Below, piece after piece: positions 61,104 to 64,000 of a stretch of DNA of 64,000 bases. The notes beneath the pieces are model-generated. The model was not told where the DNA came from. It saw only the letters and a program-made list of their open reading frames with translations, and did not search any database. The stretch comes from Methanocalculus chunghsingensis (lineage in GTDB: Archaea > Halobacteriota > Methanomicrobia > Methanomicrobiales > Methanocorpusculaceae): contig NZ_JWHL01000003.1 of the NCBI RefSeq assembly GCF_018132105.1, positions 159,124-223,123 of the forward strand, given 5' to 3'. The stretch's first letter is position 1. Each line of letters starts with the position of its first letter. The position numbers were made by a program, and so were the translations under genes.

Positions 61104-63599
61104 ATGATGGCAGAGCAGAGACTCCTTTCCTTCTATGGAAAGGGTGAACGTTCAACCCTTTTTATAAGGATCTGGGTCTTTTCTGCACTTACCATAACTG
61201 CATATCTCATTACCTATCATGGGGTGCAGCATGGGATCACTGATGTCTATCCTGCTCTTTTCTTTATCCCCATCCTCTATGCGACCCTGTTCTTTCCAAG
61301 GCGGGAGACAATTGTTGCTGTTGCTCTTGCCCTTGGATACTTTGGACTCGTCTATTCGCTTGCCCGGGATGATGTTGCGATCATCTATGCATCAACAGTA
61401 AATTTTATTCTCTTTGTTGCTTTCGGCCTTGTAGCAGCCACAGTTTCAGAACAGGTCCGGAAGAGGGCCGGTCTGTATGCAGGGGTCATCGAACATGCCG
61501 AATCCTGCAACTGGATCGTGGACAGACGTTCGAGAAAGATTGTTGATATCAATCCCCTCTGTGTCTCTCTTTTGGATTACATCCCCCACTCTCTCAATGG
61601 GCGGCCGATGCGCTCCCTCTGGCAGGATCAGTTGGCCGCGGATGCTCTCATCGACGAGATCGAGGCAACGCGGAAAGTCTCGGATCGCGAAGAGATTCTG
61701 ATTCACAGGGATGGTACAAAGCGACATGTTCGCCTCTCCGGGTCTGTTCTGGATGATGAGTCTATCGTTATCTCATCAGTTGACATCACGCCGCTCAAAC
61801 AGGCTGAAGCGATGAGAAAGCATGCAGAAGTGGCATATAAGGAGACACTTAATGCGATGGATGATCCGGTGCTTGTCATCGATCGTGAACACCATCTCCT
61901 CCTTGCCAACTCTGTTGCAGAGCAGAAACTCAGGATAGATGGTGTTTCTTTTGATGTAATCGGTAAGAAGATCGAGGTGATCTATCCCTTTATCTCATTC
62001 CTCTCTGATCTTCATAATCATCAGGAAATCTTCGTTGAGAAGAAAGCAATACGAAAAGAGATCTCGTATGAAATCTCCGGTCTTACGTACTGGTACGATA
62101 TTTCGATAAATCCGATTAAGACAGTACAGAATTCAGGGACTGCAACAGTCATCATACATGATATCACTGAGAGGAGACATGCAGAGCAGATCTGGAGGGA
62201 ATCAGAGGCATTTCACCGGGTTGTCTTTGAGAATGCCGGATCAGGCATCCTCATCCTTGATGAAGACAGCATCATCACGTCAGTGAATGATGAATTCTGC
62301 GTACTAACGGGATATCAGAAGGAGGATCTTTTGGGAGGATCAATCTTTGAGATGATCTTTCCAGAGAGGGATCGGACAATTATGATGGATTGTCTTTGTA
62401 AGAGAGATTCAGATTCTTCACATGAAGAGTATGAGGTGAAGATCCTTGATTCGATGGGAGAGGAACGCGATTGTATCCTTCTGACGTCGGTTCTTCCTGG
62501 TAATAGCCATCGTCTCCTCTCAGTACTTGACATTACCGATGAGAGGAGGATGATAGAATTGATACAAGAGCAGGAGACGAACTATCGTCAGCTCGTCAGC
62601 CAGATGCCCGTTGGTATCTTTACCTGCAAAGATGGTCTTTTCGGTTATGTTAACCCCTCATTCTGCCGAATGACCGGACATTCCGAAGAGGAGCTGGTTG
62701 GAAGAGAGGTAACTGATATCTTCTCTCTCTCTTCAGGCCTGCACTCTGCCCAATCTCCGGAAGAAATTGTATATACAAACAAAGATGGTTCAGATCGCCT
62801 GGGAGAGATGTATTTCCGGGGGTTACTCTGTGGGGAAGGCCATGAGGAACTTGGGATACTGATTGATATTTCACAGCATAAAATCCTTGAAGATGCTCTC
62901 AGAAGTGAAATCGAACGGAGATCTGACTTTGTAACTGTTGCTTCCCATGAACTCCGAACCCCGCTTCAGCCGGTTGTGGGATATATCGGTCTTCTCCTCT
63001 CCGATCCGGATGGATTTGGTCTCACTGAAGAGGTGATCCATCTCCTTGGGCTCATTCAGAAGAATGTTGATCAGGAACGGCGGATAATCGATCGTATGAT
63101 AGAATTATCTGTTGTCGATTCCGGAAAGATAACACCGGTGTGTGAGGAGATACTATTACATTCCCTTCTGGAGGATTTGATTGAGGGTTTTGGATATCGA
63201 ACGAAAGGAGATATTATTAATGCGGTTTCATCATCGGTTATCATCCATGCTGATGCAAATCTGCTCTATCAGGTTTTTCACAGTCTTATCTCAAATGCAA
63301 TTCAATATAATGAATCTCCAAGGATCGTCAGGGTGGTATATGAGACCGAAGCGAATAACCATCTTATCCGAATAATTGATAATGGAGTGGGTATAGATGG
63401 ATCTGTACTGGATCAGATCTTCAGGCCCTTCAACATTGCTGATCTCGATAAAAACAACAGGAAATATGACAGGCTGGGTCTCGGCCTTCCGATAGCCCAA
63501 CGGTATGTTCATCTTCACGGCGGTGAGATCATAGTTGAAAGTACCCCTGGAGAGGGAAGTATATTTACAGTTCGGATACCTATGGAGATAGAGATATGA
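61104..63599 (+). CDS. membrane PAS-type sensor histidine kinase
   Basis: This 831-residue kinase has an N-terminal membrane domain of about four or five hydrophobic helices (residues 18-115), then four PAS domains at about 125-235, 245-355, 370-480 and 490-600. HisKA contains the phospho-acceptor His615 in ASHELRTPL, and the ATPase domain has SNAIQYNESP, DNGVGIDG and RLGLGLPIA. It lacks a periplasmic sensor. A GGAGGAAG site precedes the ATG. It overlaps the receiver gene by 4 nt, its evident partner. Confidence 0.91.
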   Translation: MMAEQRLLSFYGKGERSTLFIRIWVFSALTITAYLITYHGVQHGITDVYPALFFIPILYATLFFPRRETIVAVALALGYFGLVYSLARDDVAIIYASTVNFILFVAFGLVAATVSEQVRKRAGLYAGVIEHAESCNWIVDRRSRKIVDINPLCVSLLDYIPHSLNGRPMRSLWQDQLAADALIDEIEATRKVSDREEILIHRDGTKRHVRLSGSVLDDESIVISSVDITPLKQAEAMRKHAEVAYKETLNAMDDPVLVIDREHHLLLANSVAEQKLRIDGVSFDVIGKKIEVIYPFISFLSDLHNHQEIFVEKKAIRKEISYEISGLTYWYDISINPIKTVQNSGTATVIIHDITERRHAEQIWRESEAFHRVVFENAGSGILILDEDSIITSVNDEFCVLTGYQKEDLLGGSIFEMIFPERDRTIMMDCLCKRDSDSSHEEYEVKILDSMGEERDCILLTSVLPGNSHRLLSVLDITDERRMIELIQEQETNYRQLVSQMPVGIFTCKDGLFGYVNPSFCRMTGHSEEELVGREVTDIFSLSSGLHSAQSPEEIVYTNKDGSDRLGEMYFRGLLCGEGHEELGILIDISQHKILEDALRSEIERRSDFVTVASHELRTPLQPVVGYIGLLLSDPDGFGLTEEVIHLLGLIQKNVDQERRIIDRMIELSVVDSGKITPVCEEILLHSLLEDLIEGFGYRTKGDIINAVSSSVIIHADANLLYQVFHSLISNAIQYNESPRIVRVVYETEANNHLIRIIDNGVGIDGSVLDQIFRPFNIADLDKNNRKYDRLGLGLPIAQRYVHLHGGEIIVESTPGEGSIFTVRIPMEIEI

Positions 63600-63973
63600 C
63601 GAAGACGGTGATGGTGGTTGATGACGATATCCCAAACCTTACGGTAATGGGACTCCTTTTAAAAAAAATTGGGTATAGTGCAATTACTATACATAATGGC
63701 TGGGATGCGCTCGCCGCCATCAAAGAGAAGAAACCTGATCTCATTCTTCTCGATCTTATGATGACACCAATTGACGGGTGGCAGTTTCTTGATGAACTGA
63801 AGAAAGAAGGATTATCGAAACTTCCTGTGATGCTCTTTACTGCAAAATATATTCGTGATGAAGAGATAGCTCCATATAAGAAAGATATCATTCAGATTCT
63901 CCAGAAACCGGTCTCACTTCGGGAACTTGAAGTGGCACTTCATGATTTCTTCAAAAAGACTTCTGAAATGTGA
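63596..63973 (+). CDS. single-domain response regulator
   Basis: This 125-residue protein is a lone receiver: VMVVDDDIPN with the acidic pocket at Asp9-Asp11, phospho-acceptor Asp53 in ILLDLMM and Lys104-type LQKP. It has no output domain, so it passes phosphate on or binds a target protein. Its start overlaps the kinase stop (ATGA), so the two are coupled. Only 27 nt follow it in the window. Confidence 0.93.
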   Translation: MTKTVMVVDDDIPNLTVMGLLLKKIGYSAITIHNGWDALAAIKEKKPDLILLDLMMTPIDGWQFLDELKKEGLSKLPVMLFTAKYIRDEEIAPYKKDIIQILQKPVSLRELEVALHDFFKKTSEM

Positions 63974-64000
63974 TATTGTTCCTTTTCTATTCTCTTTCAT

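Noticed and set aside
1..64000. tRNA or rRNA genes, CRISPR arrays, IS elements, phage genes
   Set aside because: Reading the spacers I found no cloverleaf-like segment, no regularly spaced direct repeats, no transposase or integrase frame and no terminal inverted repeats. A covariance-model scan could still find a small RNA I missed.

Overview
The window is chromosomal DNA of a euryarchaeal methanogen, most likely of the order Methanomicrobiales. This rests on the gene content: archaeal information-processing genes (S19e, L39e, L31e, L18a/LX, L21e, RpoF, aIF6, aIF1, prefoldin, FtsY, SRP54, RNase P component 4, TrmY, Pus10, an archaeal-type LeuRS); methanogen-restricted families (DUF2193, DUF2180, DUF5611, DUF473, DUF371, DUF2115, DUF655, AqpM); many PAS-type histidine kinases; exonuclease VII; and TATA-box promoters. 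Nearly all of the DNA codes for protein, neighbouring genes often overlap by 1-17 nt, and several transcripts look short-leadered or leaderless. I saw no rRNA or tRNA gene, IS element, phage gene or CRISPR array. The genus cannot be fixed from the sequence alone.

Layout. 1-3.5 kb: the 3' end of a TrkH potassium transporter, then a tight three-gene nitrogenase-like cassette (one NifH-like reductase and two short NifD/K-like subunits). 3.5-6.5 kb: a glycine betaine ABC transporter (ATPase with CBS domains, permease, lipoprotein receptor) on the minus strand. 6.8-13.2 kb: housekeeping and small proteins (FKBP-like membrane protein, thioredoxin-like protein, XseAB, TIM-barrel enzyme, CorC-like protein, PurN). 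13.2-24.3 kb: a large translation/secretion/RNA-modification supercluster on the plus strand, interrupted by one minus-strand MazF/PemK-like gene. 25.0-27.9 kb: leuCDB-type genes. 27.9-35.8 kb: surface and signalling genes (PEGA protein; STAS protein with a metallo-beta-lactamase fusion; CHASE4 hybrid kinase; PstS-like receptor with a REC-PAS regulator). 35.9-41.4 kb: Hsp20, CBS-ParB protein, sugar nucleotidyltransferase, two cysteine-rich proteins, cobyric acid synthase coupled to a ribbon-helix-helix protein, aIF1. 41.5-46.8 kb: a type IV filament/type II secretion-like assembly locus with a divergent prepilin peptidase. 46.8-53.4 kb: HisI, PIN-ATPase PINA, LeuRS, DUF5611, PAC2 protein, DUF473. 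53.5-58.6 kb: flavoprotein, AqpM, DUF2180, DUF2193, a two-TM protein and an SLC13/ArsB-type carrier. 58.8-64 kb: lipoprotein, riboflavin/F420-pathway reductase, an EF-Tu-like protein without a working G domain, and a four-PAS histidine kinase with its receiver protein.

How the genes work together. Pus10 makes the pseudouridine that TrmY then methylates. KsgA, aIF6, PDCD5 and the ribosomal proteins form a translation block with the SRP genes. TrkH and the betaine transporter are both osmoadaptation functions, which suits a halotolerant methanogen. The strongest candidates for something little described are the nitrogenase-like cassette with two different catalytic-type subunits, the STAS plus MBL-fusion regulatory pair, and the degenerate EF-Tu paralogue. 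The YhbY gene appears to carry a frameshift at its 5' end.
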